Assembly: GCF_003672135.1 (NCBI RefSeq)
Contig: NC_039506.1
Location: forward strand, 2,666,001 to 2,730,000
Source: Ooceraea biroi
Lineage: Eukaryota > Arthropoda > Insecta > Hymenoptera > Formicidae
Reading direction: 5' to 3'
DNA length: 64,000 nt
Positions within the stretch are counted from its first letter, which is position 1. Every line of letters starts with the position of its first letter. Positions 14,300 through 25,612 of the stretch are shown piece by piece. The translations under genes were made by a program, and so were the position numbers. A model generated the notes under the pieces. The model saw only the letters and a list, made by a program, of their open reading frames with translations, searched no databases and was not told the origin of the DNA.

Positions 14300-14350
14300 G
14301 AAGAGGAAGAGAAAGAAAGAGAGAGAGAGAAAGAGATAGATAGAAAGGAG
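14300..14350. repeat. GA/GATA compound repeat
   Basis: GA units followed by GATA-type units, with further GATA-like words just downstream. Confidence 0.8.
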
Positions 14351-15504
14351 CGATGGAGTAGATAAATAGATGGATGGGCAATATTATAACTCACCGGCTG
14401 TCATCCTGTACGGCCGAGTCAGGCTGCTAATCAGACCCCGGCGCGCTCTCGCCCCTCGACCGACCCTTCACGAAAAATGGATTTATTGCCGTTCGCCTCG
14501 ACTTCGGCACGCTATCGAGCTCTCTGATCCATAGAATGTAACCATCGTCGTACTATTCGCGTCGGATCCTCCCTCCGACCGCTCCCTCTGCGAGATCGGG
14601 CCGAGTCTCTCTTCCCGGGCCCTCCTGCCATCTCGATCTTCCCTGCCGAAAGCCAAAAACCGCCTCTCGTGGTCCTTTCGGCTCCAATGTCGCGGAAAAC
14701 GTAACGTCCGAAAAATCCGAGCTCCACATTTTTGCACGCAATTGCTGGAAGTGAACGCGAAGAATGCGGTGATACTGTCGATCATCCATTTGCTTCCATG
14801 ATAATATAAAAGAAACTGCGATGCTTTCAATCAGATGTGCCTCTCGAAAAGGTGCAATGACGTTTCGAAATCAACAACTAAATAATAATTTTTTAAAAAA
14901 CTTTTTCTCACACGATTATATACCTACAAGGCTAATACAACAGACAGTTTTCTCATCTTATAAACTTATAAACTTGATTGATGTCTTTTTAGAGACAGAT
15001 TCTCATTGACTGCATCATTTGTTGTGTGCAGTCGCGTCATTTCGAATTAAAATTATCTCGCGAAATAATATTTTCTGGAAAATCTTTATTGTCCATTCGC
15101 CCGTGTGCATCGTGACACCCACAGGTGCAATCCCTTACGAACGCGTGTCTGTTCTCTCCTTTTCCGGCACCCTTCGAGGACCCTCTCATCTCGCATCCGA
15201 CTTATGCGCACGTGGACGTACTCGGTCTCCGCGAGAACACGCTGCTTTCACCGCGGTCGATGACGACGAGAGGGTTGGATCCGCGGGGTAGTGCGGGAAG
15301 CGGGGCAGCCGCGGAACGACAGCAGGAAGAATGGCGTGGAACGGTGGTCGGCGGGACGAGGGGACGGGAGTAAGGGGTCAAGTGAGGACCAATGCATCAA
15401 GCAAACCGTGACACACGCCTCCGCATGGCGTGCATAGATCATGCCGACCTCGTCGGTGCGCGACGGGGATGGTGCGAGGCGGGGCGGCGATCTAAGCCGC
15501 GCGG

Positions 15505-15549
15505 AGGGAAAAAGAGAGAAAGAGAAAAAGAGAGAGCGAGAGAGAAAGG
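15505..15549. repeat. GA-rich repeat
   Basis: Interrupted GA/GAAA tract on the + strand. Confidence 0.8.
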
Positions 15550-15897
15550 TCTCTTCCCCCGCCGCCTGTCTCTTCCCATCCCTTCGATCACTCTTTCGTC
15601 TTTCTCTTTCCCTTCTTCATCGCGACTGTGGCGGGAGAGCACAGATGTACCAGCCGAACGAGATAGACGCGAAGAAGAGAGCAGAAGTGCCTGAAAGACC
15701 GCCAGTACGCAAGCATACACACGTATACACATATACACGTCTCTGTGTGAGCGACTGTGTGCGGTTGCATACAAGTGTACGTGTGAGTGCGCGCGAGGGT
15801 TTTTTCAACGAGATTTATTACCGAACTCCTAATGCTCCGGGACAAGGGGGAAGGGTGCCGGAGAGAGAGTCCCTTCCCCTCTTCCATCTACTTCTAC

Positions 15898-15967
15898 CGC
15901 CACCGCCACCGACGACGACGACGACACAACGACGACGACTACGACGACGACGACGTCGTCGTCGCCG
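15898..15967. repeat. ACC then GAC/GTC trinucleotide repeat with perfect palindrome
   Basis: Short ACC units pass into GAC units, which then switch orientation to GTC. The switch creates a perfect 20-base palindrome at 15945-15964, centred on ACGT. One open frame through it encodes Asp runs, which I treat as a translated repeat. Confidence 0.8.
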
Positions 15968-17399
15968 TGTCGACAGCGCTCCGTACCTTCTCGCCGTCTG
16001 CCTCTGCTCGTCTCCGCGCGTCGCTTAATCCCCGACTGCCCTGCTATTACGAGTTGATTTACATTCTCGCGCTAACAAGGGTTGGGATCGAGCCCGGAGG
16101 ATTTGGCGGCCTCCTCGATGGCTCGTCGATACGCCGACTGAACTGCCTTGAACAAGATGGCGATGGCACGTCGATCCGTTGGACTTTGGATTGTTTTCGG
16201 AAATTTCATGACTGAGATTGATCGCGATCGTCATCGATCCGTTAGGATTGGAAGGATTGTAATTGGATGCGAAGAGTGACACACACACATATGCACACGT
16301 ACACGCTCCCGCGTGAAATCGCCGAGTGTCCGATTAGCAAAAATGGAGTGACGCGTAATTTAGAACCGTTAGATCTCGGAAATGGCAAGGAGCTCGTATA
16401 TAGGCTCGGATTGCGCCGTAGTAATAAATGTCCCCGCTAGGAAATTTACGGCTACAAACGGCGTCATGAGCGCGAGATAAATCATTATTAAGTAAATCGT
16501 ATTACTGTTTGTAAATTGTACACTTAACCGGCCTAACTTTAATGAGATCATTATAAAGGGATTATATAATCGCAACGCGGCGTATGTATAATACATACAG
16601 CAAGAATGTAAGTGCGCTTATTGCGCGAGGAGTTGCGCTCGCGCAGAGATCGAGATATTCGATCAATGTTCGATCGGAGATAAAATTTCGAGCGGAGAAA
16701 CACGAGGCTGCACTTTGTGCGGTTAAATGTTATGGGAAGCGGGAAGTCGGTTAAGTAGAAGCCGCTGCATCACTGTCAGACAGGAGAACGTTCCTACTGA
16801 ATCATTTTACATATCGGCGATCCAAGAGCATCGTACAATGAGCACAAAATATGTTTCTCGCGTATTAAATGATACAGCATGTTTCCTCTTCGGTGAATCT
16901 TATAGTTTTAATGATGAGATTTTTGTAATTTAAAATAATTACAAAAATACAGAATTTTAGTTCTTATCAAATTTTTATTGCTCTTTATTTTGCGTTTCAA
17001 TTGAAGAATTATTTATAAATAGTATTGAAAAAATTCACAATAATAATCTGATATTTGGTTTTTGACAAACTTAAAATGTGCCTTGTTGTATACATGGGCA
17101 TTGCAAGAAACTTTAATTAAAAAATTACCATTAAAAATATTAATGTTATCCCAAGTCAAATGTTGATTAAAATAAATCTTACTTCTCATATTTTTATCGC
17201 ATCTCTACGTCATGTGAGTCATCTGTTGTCGTCAAGCACTTTTTCCAAGTCACACAAACTTTCTCAACTGATGACTAACATCATCCACAAATTTCACTGT
17301 ACTTTGCGATCGGGATCCATGAGTACTCTCCTCCCCCCAGGTACCATCCCCCGTGAATATACAGGAAAGATCGGCGATATTAATCGGGCGGTACGTCAC

Positions 17400-19250
17400 G
17401 CATTTCGTCTCGAGGAAATCGCGGACGGCCGGACGCGCAGCGCGATGAGAGGAGCGAAACGGAGAGAATGCGCGAAGAATCGAGGGGGAGGCAGGTACTC
17501 GGTTGGAGGAGGAAAAAAAATGGAATCGGCCGCGAGACACATCGCCACGGAAGACGAGAAGGGTGACTCGCGCGAGGAAGAAAGACTCTCGGGAACTTGG
17601 AAGAGTGGGATGGGGGCGTGGGTGGAATGGGCGCTGGTGGGGGCGAGAGAAGCACGGGCGCCCCGCTAGACTCGCCGATGGTGGGGACGGTTCAGGGCCG
17701 CGGAAAGGGGGGCTGCGAGTGCTGCTTGGCTCGGCGCGGCGGGGTCGGACGGGTAGGGGCAGACGACGTCGCGTTGGAGGGGGCAGAGGTGGGGAAGATG
17801 ACCGCGGAGCCGTCAGTGCGCCACGTGCTGCCGTTGCGGGTGGGTCTTTGCTCTCGTTCCGTTCTGCCGGCGGGCACGTTACCGCGAAATCAACCTTTGT
17901 GCACGGCGACCTCGTTCTCGCGGATGTCGATGTCGGTCGCGGGGAGCGCGTTGACAGCCGGACGTCGCGATAACCCGTCAGCACACGGTGATGAATGAAC
18001 GCCGGAGCGAACGTTCCGAGCGCAGAAGGTGATTCGGAGGACGTAGGGAGTTTAGTGAGTGGTGAGCGCCGTTGGTACCTTCCGCCGTTGTACCGCGCGG
18101 GGGTTTCCTCGTGGAGATGATGTGGTGATGTGGTGCCGAGGAAGGGAATCACGCGCGTCCCGACGCACACGTCGCACCGGCGCCGCGTTTATTCCTGGTG
18201 CGATCGCCGGGTGAAGATCAGTGTCTCGAGTGCTGCGCTGTCTGGCGTCTGGCGGTGACGGCGCACACGAGGTCGCGGTATCCTGCACGGTGGAACCACT
18301 ACTTCGTGGTGAGTGTGCCGCGTGATTCATGCGCTTCCGGTTTCCTCGCGTGATCGGGCCATGAGCTCTGAAAAACTTGTAATACGCCAAGTGTCATGTT
18401 TGACCATTGAGTGCCTGTTGAGTCATGCATACCGACTCGTGTTAATTCCGGCGATAAAGTCATTCGTTCTGATCCATTCGATCGTTGGAGAAACAGTGAA
18501 AGGAATGACATCTGCTCCGTACTCCGAAACGTAGATAAAAAGGATCCTCAGAGTCTCGCACCGTTCTATGTAGTGTCCGCGTAACTGAATGTCACGCCTC
18601 GCGATATCACAAAAGCCAAAAAGAGAGAAAGTTTTGTGCGAGGAGTGAACAGTTTACTCCAAAGTGTCATCAAATAATTAATCCGAAAAATTGGTATCCA
18701 ACAGTTACCCGAGTTGTTGCACTTACATCACGAATTACATCACAACTACACTCGCGTTCCACGGACAGACGGGCGATCCCCTTCCGGGCGTGATGAACCT
18801 CAGGGGCGACTTCCGCGTTCGCGAGAAAACAAACGCGCGCGAAAAGTCGCGCGGGAAACCGTGCCGGTGCAGCGAGTAGCGCGATCCTTCAAAAAAATCA
18901 CCGCACGGATCCGCGCGAGCGCGTGGCCTGCATAAACAAAAGTGCAGTGCGCGCAGCAGGTGGCGGAATCGCGTGTAGCAATCCTCGGGGCGCACTCGCG
19001 GCGGGATCTCGCGTCGCTTTCTACCCCCGGAAAATTAACGTCGCGCCGCATTAACCTCGATCACACAGCCGTGCCGGGCCGCATGAAAATGGAGTCGCGG
19101 ATTAAATCCGCGCCGCGTGATTCTATTTTCGCCCCGTGTCCTCGTGCCGCGGCTCGAATTTTCTCTGTCGCGCGCCCTACCCCTCTCGTCTTTGGCGTTC
19201 TCCCCTTCCCCTCTCGTCCGCGCCCCCTCCCCCTTGGTCGGTCGTGACTT
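17400..19250. other. GC/CpG-rich island, possible promoter region
   Basis: This is the most extended GC-rich stretch of the first 40 kb. It contains a + strand G4 motif, an initiator-like TCAGTG with its A at 18220, and a donor-like CGTG/GTGAGTG at 18308/18309. A promoter with a roughly 89-base 5' untranslated exon (18220-18308) would fit. I see no TATA box and no good downstream promoter element. The long minus-strand frame across it is Ser/Pro/Arg-rich and is judged spurious. Confidence 0.25.
17607..17643 (+). other. G-quadruplex motif
   Basis: Runs of three or more G at 17607-17609, 17612-17616, 17620-17622, 17629-17631 and 17639-17643 are separated by loops of 2, 3, 6 and 7 bases, meeting the usual sequence rule for an intramolecular quadruplex. 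Confidence 0.6.
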
Positions 19251-19259
19251 CTCGTTGCT

Positions 19260-22200
19260 GTGTCGCTTGATCTTTGAATCTGGAATATCTTACGGGGAAC
19301 GAAAACTCGCGCCGATTTTCCGAAGCGAAAATGTGACATGCGTTTAAGCTGATTATACCAATAAAACGTGATATTACATCGATATGATGTGCAATGCGCG
19401 AAATTATCGACATGTGCTCGACGAGGTAATGTGATTTGGGTCGAATTTTGATTGACAAAATGTCAGTATGCGAGCAGACGTCATATATAAATATAGTAAT
19501 ATTGCGCGGCGATTAGAATAAGAATAGCGAGAGCCACATTCGCAGTCGAAACTCGATACGTTACTAGGATGAACGGGATGGAAAGGCTAGGGAACACAGT
19601 TATGTGTGGTTTGATTACATTGAGAACACCGGTTCGTAGGTATTCGGTGTTTTATTGAAGTTTGTGTGCACATCACGATCGATAATTTTCTTGGAGATAT
19701 TAGTTATTTAATACTATTTAATAATTTAGTATTTAATAATTTAATAAAAATAGATAGATTGGCGAAAATCATATACGTAATATCTGTGTGTGACAAGTTC
19801 GCAAAGCTTGTCAAAAATTCAGTCTCCGCAAATTTCTCAGTCTTATTAAGAGTCCAATTTGTCAATCAGAATTTTTGCTACAATTTTCGATGTTCCTCGT
19901 AATGACGTATTATCCATAATCGCACCGATTGCACGCGGGTGATGGAAGGATGCTCCGAATTGATTTGAAATTCGACATCAAGTGCGCTAAAATCTTCAGT
20001 AGTTCGCCCTAGCTTCCTTGCTTGCGTCATCCATGACGTGATGCACGCTGAGCGATGGGCATGCCCATGTACCCCCCGCATGTGGTTTACCCCGCATCCT
20101 CGCTAATTGTCAGTTTATCGATATCGCGCCTGAAAAATGCATTTTTGAGCGCATCCGCACGCGCGCGTGTATCCCGGACTGGCCTCCACCCTTTCGCTAC
20201 TCGATGGAGATGCGGGGTGCGGGCAGCCGCTTCTTGACACGCTTTCCATCTTCGGCCTGATGGATGCGGTAAACGCTGGCGTTGACAGTGCGTTTTAATT
20301 GCGAAGTCCGCGTTACTGAAGCCAGCCGAAGTGGGTCCCGGCTCACACGGTGACAGGATTGAAAGCGCGTCATCGATGAGAGATTTTTTTCCCCCGGTGC
20401 CCGGTGCACTGCACATCGATCGCTTCGATCGTGATCCAGACATCCAGACCGCGATGTCAGACCACGGCCTTCGATTCCGAGCGAGCGAAGCGGCCTGATT
20501 TTTCCTCCGGTCCGCGTCTCGTTCTTTTTCTTGCGTCTTTTTCTCTCCTGGCGCTCGCGCGGAAGTACGAAAGAGACGTCGACGTGGCGTCTTTATCGTT
20601 AACCTTATTTCTTCGCAACCGAGAAGAGAGTCGGCGACGCAATTAACGGGATGCAACCAGTCGAATGAGGTGCGGGCAGCGCGCGATCCGAGAGAGAGAG
20701 AGAGGAAGAGAGAGAGAGAGAGCCGGCCTGTCAATCTTCTCGCTCCATCCTTGCAGAAGCGGTGCATTAACGCGCCGAGACATTCGTGCGTGCGCTACCA
20801 CACGATGATTCGCAATTATTCCTGCCGATATCCGATGTTGATGCTTTTTCTTTCTGCCGATGATAATCTCAGCAGCGATTCGGATCGGACAGCCGAACGC
20901 ATTAATTCTCTTCTCTTTTCCTTTTTTTCTTTAATGACGTGTCCACGACGATTGAACGGCGAGTGTACAAGGGAACGCGTCTCTCTCTCTTGTGATTAAT
21001 GCAGCCTTGTATAACTGGCAAAAATTTGTCACGGTTTTCGTGTGATATCGCCTCACTTTTTGCTTGCGCCCTTCCCGCGATTTTATGGCGCTTCTCGACG
21101 TCCGGCTTGCACCGAGAGCTGAGGAAAGCACAAAAGGGAGACAACTTCCGCTTGCGCACGTGTTATTTTAACAACCGTGCTTACACTTGTACTTGACGTC
21201 CGAGTGTAAACGCTGACGCGAATTAGTTTATTATTTTAGTCCCGGACACCTCTCCGGCCGAGAGAAAGAACTCTTTAGGGCACCGCGTGGCCCGAGAGCG
21301 AAGTGTGTTCGCATATTGCGTCCGTATTAATACAGACGTTTATTGCATGCATAATGCGCATCCACGTGAAACGTGGCAGCCTGCGCTTACACAGATATTA
21401 CATTTATCGATTCATAGAAATTGTTTCAGAAACCTGTCGTGACGAGACCCGTTGACAGGTGTTTACTAAACCTTCCACTCTTGACTTCGATTTATGATTA
21501 ATCAAGATTTAAATGGACTGTTGCGGAATAGATATTTTTAAGTAATATTCGTCACGTATTTTTCATGATAATATTGCTAGCACACAAACAAATTGAATAT
21601 ACGAATGTAATGATTTTTTTACAACTCTATACAATTGAACGATTAGTCGATCCTATGGCAAATATAATAAATAAATTCAATAAGTAAATTCAATATCGTG
21701 ATTTCTCTCTTTCAGCGATCAGAAAAGGAACAGTTGTGCACAATATACATATATGCATTAATAAAGATTGTCTTTTTCTATCGAATATGCAACTCAAAAT
21801 TCATCGAATGAGAAAAAAAATAGATATGGCGTCAGCGCCAGCTAATTAAATCTGTCGTGTCATCGCAAAACGCTTCTATCATACATATGACGAATCATTA
21901 TAAATTCACGCGAACCGAAGAACTCTTTCCATAAATTTTATTTATCGTACTCCGCGCTGGCTTTCCAATTAATTCATGAAACCAATAATTTATTATCATC
22001 CACATCATCTCTGAACATCGTGACTCTTTCGACGATCGCGACTTACTGCCTGAAAAGATAGACGTCTGCTTGAAAGTAGTATACATAATACAGATAGCAA
22101 CTAGAAATCGAAAAATAAATAAGTACACAATGTAACGAGGACGAGCAATAAAGTAAATCTGCTAACGCAGAACCATGTGCACAATTACCGTAAAATTTAT

Positions 22201-24690
22201 GAAAAGATACACTGTGGTTTAAAAGACACTTTAATTTGTATTATTTATATATATTAATTTGTGTATTAATTATTATTAACACATTCACCGATCACCAGTG
22301 GCCGTCACGACATAAACGGAGAGCCGGTTACCGATGATCGACACGTAACGAACACGTTAAGACACACGAATAATATTACAACACTCAATTACTTACATTT
22401 GCAAGATAATTACTATTGAATAATAATAGAACGACGTAACGAACAAAGCACATTCGTAAATAACTTGATACTTTTATGTATTAAAGTTAAATGGAAACGA
22501 TTATATAGACGTGTCACGGTGAATTTCAATAATCCGGTCGACGTGAGCGGGAAGTCGGCTAAATTACGCATCGCTGGTGCACGTGTTAATATCATTTTTC
22601 GCGCTCTCATCTATTACTCCGATCGCACATGTCGATCGATTAGCCGCGCGGGCACCGTGAAGAATTTCGACAAATCGCCGTCTAATCGCGACACGGCGAT
22701 CGGCGATCCGCGCGAGAATGTACAATGAAAATTTGTCGTCGCCGTAAATCCACGTCCCGCACTCGGTTCTTCCACGAAGTGCCGTGCGTTGCATCACGTT
22801 CGATCGTACGCGATGGAGAGTGCTGCGACTCCGTTGATTTATGAGTCAGTTTCGTAAGCGTAATGATGGGAGGATTAAGATTCCACTTTTATGTGTTGGC
22901 GGATGTAACGGCGGATCGAAGGTAATTATCGTGCATTTCTTTTTTCTCTTCCCCCTCTCCTCCCGCCACCTTTCCTTTTTTCCGTGAGACGGACTCCATC
23001 AAGATGCCATCATTGTAATTTAACACAAGAGCAACCGGTAATGATATCGCGGCTAGAGAAATATCTGTTCCTGTCATCGCTCCTATTTTGCTGCTCGCAC
23101 GCTCGCACGCTCGTTCGCTCGCACTCGCATCGCGAGTAAAGGGGATAATTGAGATACTCGCGCTTCCGTGGATGAATAAGTTCCCTTTTCACGCTCACAC
23201 TCGCAGATGTAGTTGGTTTTATCAATCCGCGGTTGTCGCAGGTTTTATTAACGATGTTTATATGTAATTTATCTGTTTTTCTATTATCTAAATTTTACAA
23301 TACAAAAATTATTTTCTTATCTCGTCCTTTTTCACGGAGCTGATATATTGTGCAATATATCGAATTCCACTTGTGGAGATTTAACGTGAACTAATTATTC
23401 GGACTAAAATTACGTTTCCCTTTATTTGCGCGAGATGAAATAGTGATTGGTTAGATAAAAATGAGACATCGATCTTTTTCTCAGGCAAGGAATTTTGATC
23501 TACCTATGCAGAAATAAAATCTTATAAATTCTTGAACTCTTGACCTCATTAATGAAACATTGTAATTGCGAATGGTGATTCACAAGCGCGCGAATATTTT
23601 ATACAACAATAATTGCATGATAATTAGTAATTTACGCTGACGCTGCCTCCATCAGATGTGACTTTTCAAGCAGGCAGCGAAACACGATCCAACTTGGACA
23701 CACACGTACGTACACGTGGATCGATAATCGTGGCACGGTTGATTCGATCAATCTGGATTGACAGATCTGCCCAGGCAGGTCTGACGTAACGGATCTGATC
23801 TGTCACGAGACGAAAAAAGTACTCTTTGATTTTTAAGGACACGGCTTGCGTCAGTGGAAAGGAGTGAAATATAGATAGAATGAAGAATGTATGTATATAG
23901 GCGGATCAGAGCGCGCCTTTCCTCGTCCCCTTCTCTTGTAGCTATTTGCTTGTCAACTCGTCTATCCATCCATGGTGAAGACCTGTCAGGTTCCTTGTCG
24001 AGTTGTACCGAGCCTGCTCCCCTTATTCCCCGTGAACGGATTAATAATAAAATCGCTGTAAGCTCACCTGCCAATGTCGTTGGGATAAAAGGGTCTCTTT
24101 GAAGTCCGTCCGCAGGATTTCGAACGCAAATAAGAGAAACGCACCGCGTGCGCGTGGTCGGCAACAGCTTTATGAAACGTTAATGAGACATGCGTGTATG
24201 CAAATGAGCGGCTAATAGATATCATTAAAATTGTTTCACGCAACAGCGTGAAAAAAGTCTGCTTGTTTATGCTTAATGTACGAGTCGATTATCAGGTGCA
24301 CTCGCTTGTAGTCATTAAAGTCGCGTCATAACGTCGTGAATAAAGTTATACGATGACTTGGCGAAACTTTGCTTTGAAAAATTTTGCACGAAGGAGACTA
24401 GTTTTTTTGTAAAATATATTGAGATACATTAGATCTGAAACACGTGAAATTGACAGTGTATTTAATTATTCGTATCTGTAAAAATTATAAAAAATAGAAA
24501 TTTTTGGATATTTGTGCACAATACAGAAAGTTACATTGAAGCATGCAATATAAATATTTTATAAGTAATTGATTCCTTCTCTCTCTCTCTTTCTCATGTT
24601 GTGTCAACGAAAACCTCCGTTTCATAGTTAAAATAGTAACATAAAATAGTAACGAAGCCTCGGAATTCGAGCACTTTCGATGAAATACTC
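19260..24690. other. Mostly AT-rich non-coding sequence
   Basis: No supported gene. AT-rich patches lie at 19.35-19.9, 21.4-22.5, 23.2-23.65 and 24.36-24.66 kb. Two copies of a 15-base unit sit at 19715-19744 and two of a 13-base unit at 21669-21694. A GA tract lies at 20690-20722. A perfect inverted repeat, GATATATTG-TG-CAATATATC, lies at 23342-23361. A donor-like GGCAG/GTGAGC on the minus strand near 24066 has no clear matching acceptor. Confidence 0.45.
23089..23128. repeat. CTCGCA-type hexamer repeat
   Basis: Tandem GCTCGCAC-like units with TTCG variants. Confidence 0.7.
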
Positions 24691-25039
24691 AGTACTCGCG
24701 CGCCAGCATCACAGGTAATGTAATTCTTTCCACGGGTGATATAGCGCTTCGCATGCTGCTGCTATTTAATTTCTGCGAGTCTTCGTGTCGTCGCGTCGTT
24801 AGCTCGGAACAGTTTCCAATCGCTCGTTTTTCCCTACCTCTCCTTACCGTATCGATGAACTCCGCATGCGGCATTCGTTGGTACAGGCGTGCAGTTCCTA
24901 GACAGCTAATGAGAGATGCAAAAGGGAGTAGTTTTGTCGCGTACGTGTAGTGTGCACCCCGGACACGTGTAGACACGCGTCTAACGAGGACGCGCGCGCG
25001 GGCGTGCATGCTCCGTAAACAGGCTTCATTCGCGTATCC

Positions 25040-25150
25040 CGTGTGTAGGTGTGTATGTGTGTGTGCGTGTGTGCGTGTGAAACACAGACTTCTGGATCCC
25101 GCGCGCGCGGGAAAAACACACACACCCTCACACGTACGCACGTACATGTC
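25040..25150. repeat. GT tract and CA tract flanking a GC palindrome
   Basis: A GT/GC-rich tract (about 25040-25080) and a CA-rich tract (about 25115-25150) face each other on the same strand and can pair. Between them lies the perfect 16-base palindrome TCCCGCGCGCGCGGGA (25097-25112). Together they form a potential large imperfect cruciform. Confidence 0.65.
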
Positions 25151-25309
25151 AATAGCACACCCCCGCGATCCAGCACCGCCTATTGAAGTCCGCGATGACG
25201 GGGCCCGTCTGTCAGCAGATCAAAGCTGAAGTAAGCTCTCTTTGTGATGCTTTGCCGGGTTGGTATTTAATTATGTATGAGATCGATATTCGGGCCTTCG
25301 GGGGCTCGC

Positions 25310-25436
25310 TGTCTCTCTCAGGCGTTCTCTTCAGTTCTCTCAGCTCGGCTCTCTCTTTCTCTCTCTCGTTCTCGCTCTTCGTCTCGATCTCTCCTTTCCG
25401 CTTTTCGTTCGTCCGTTTTTCTCATCTTCCTTCCTC
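25310..25436. repeat. CT-rich pyrimidine tract
   Basis: Long interrupted CT/TC tract on the + strand, ending at the acceptor-like CTCAG. Confidence 0.75.
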
Positions 25437-25438
25437 AG

Positions 25439-25612
25439 CTACTCGTTGCTCGCGGCAGTGGCAAAGCTCGACCGAGCAAATCTATGCGTCACAATGTGAG
25501 TCTGTTACGGGATATTATCGCGGAGGGTGGCACTCGCCCTTTTTACGCGAGTGCGTAAGTAAGAACTTGTCAGCGCGACTGCGATCACCGTCGACGTATT
25601 GAGAGCTTGAGG
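25439..25612 (+). other. Candidate non-coding exon with three possible donors
   Basis: A pyrimidine tract of more than 100 bases (about 25310-25436) ends in CTTCCTTCCTCAG at 25438. Donor-like sequences follow: ACAAT/GTGAGT with GT at 25496, GTGC/GTAAGT with GT at 25555, and GAGG/GTGAGT with GT at 25613. All are close to the metazoan donor consensus. No long conserved frame is present, so an untranslated exon of a + strand transcript is the best guess. CT microsatellites can mimic acceptors by chance. Confidence 0.28.

Larger units (their letters stand above)
14400..17400. other. Non-coding sequence, GC-rich then AT-rich
   Basis: No supported gene. The first half is GC-rich, with GA, CA/TG and GAC repeats. 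From 16.9 to 17.2 kb the sequence is AT-rich and featureless. Confidence 0.45.

Noticed and set aside
15441..16028. 195-residue open frame on the + strand
   Set aside because: It consists largely of translated GA, CA and CGA repeats.
17250..18170. 306-residue open frame on the minus strand, the longest in the window
   Set aside because: It is Ser/Pro/Arg-rich throughout, lies in GC-rich DNA where stops are rare, overlaps long frames on the other strand and shows no domain. The GC-rich composition explains it.
23748..24164. Minus-strand frame with donor-like GGCAG/GTGAGC near 24066
   Set aside because: No acceptor or start context; the protein has no recognisable features.
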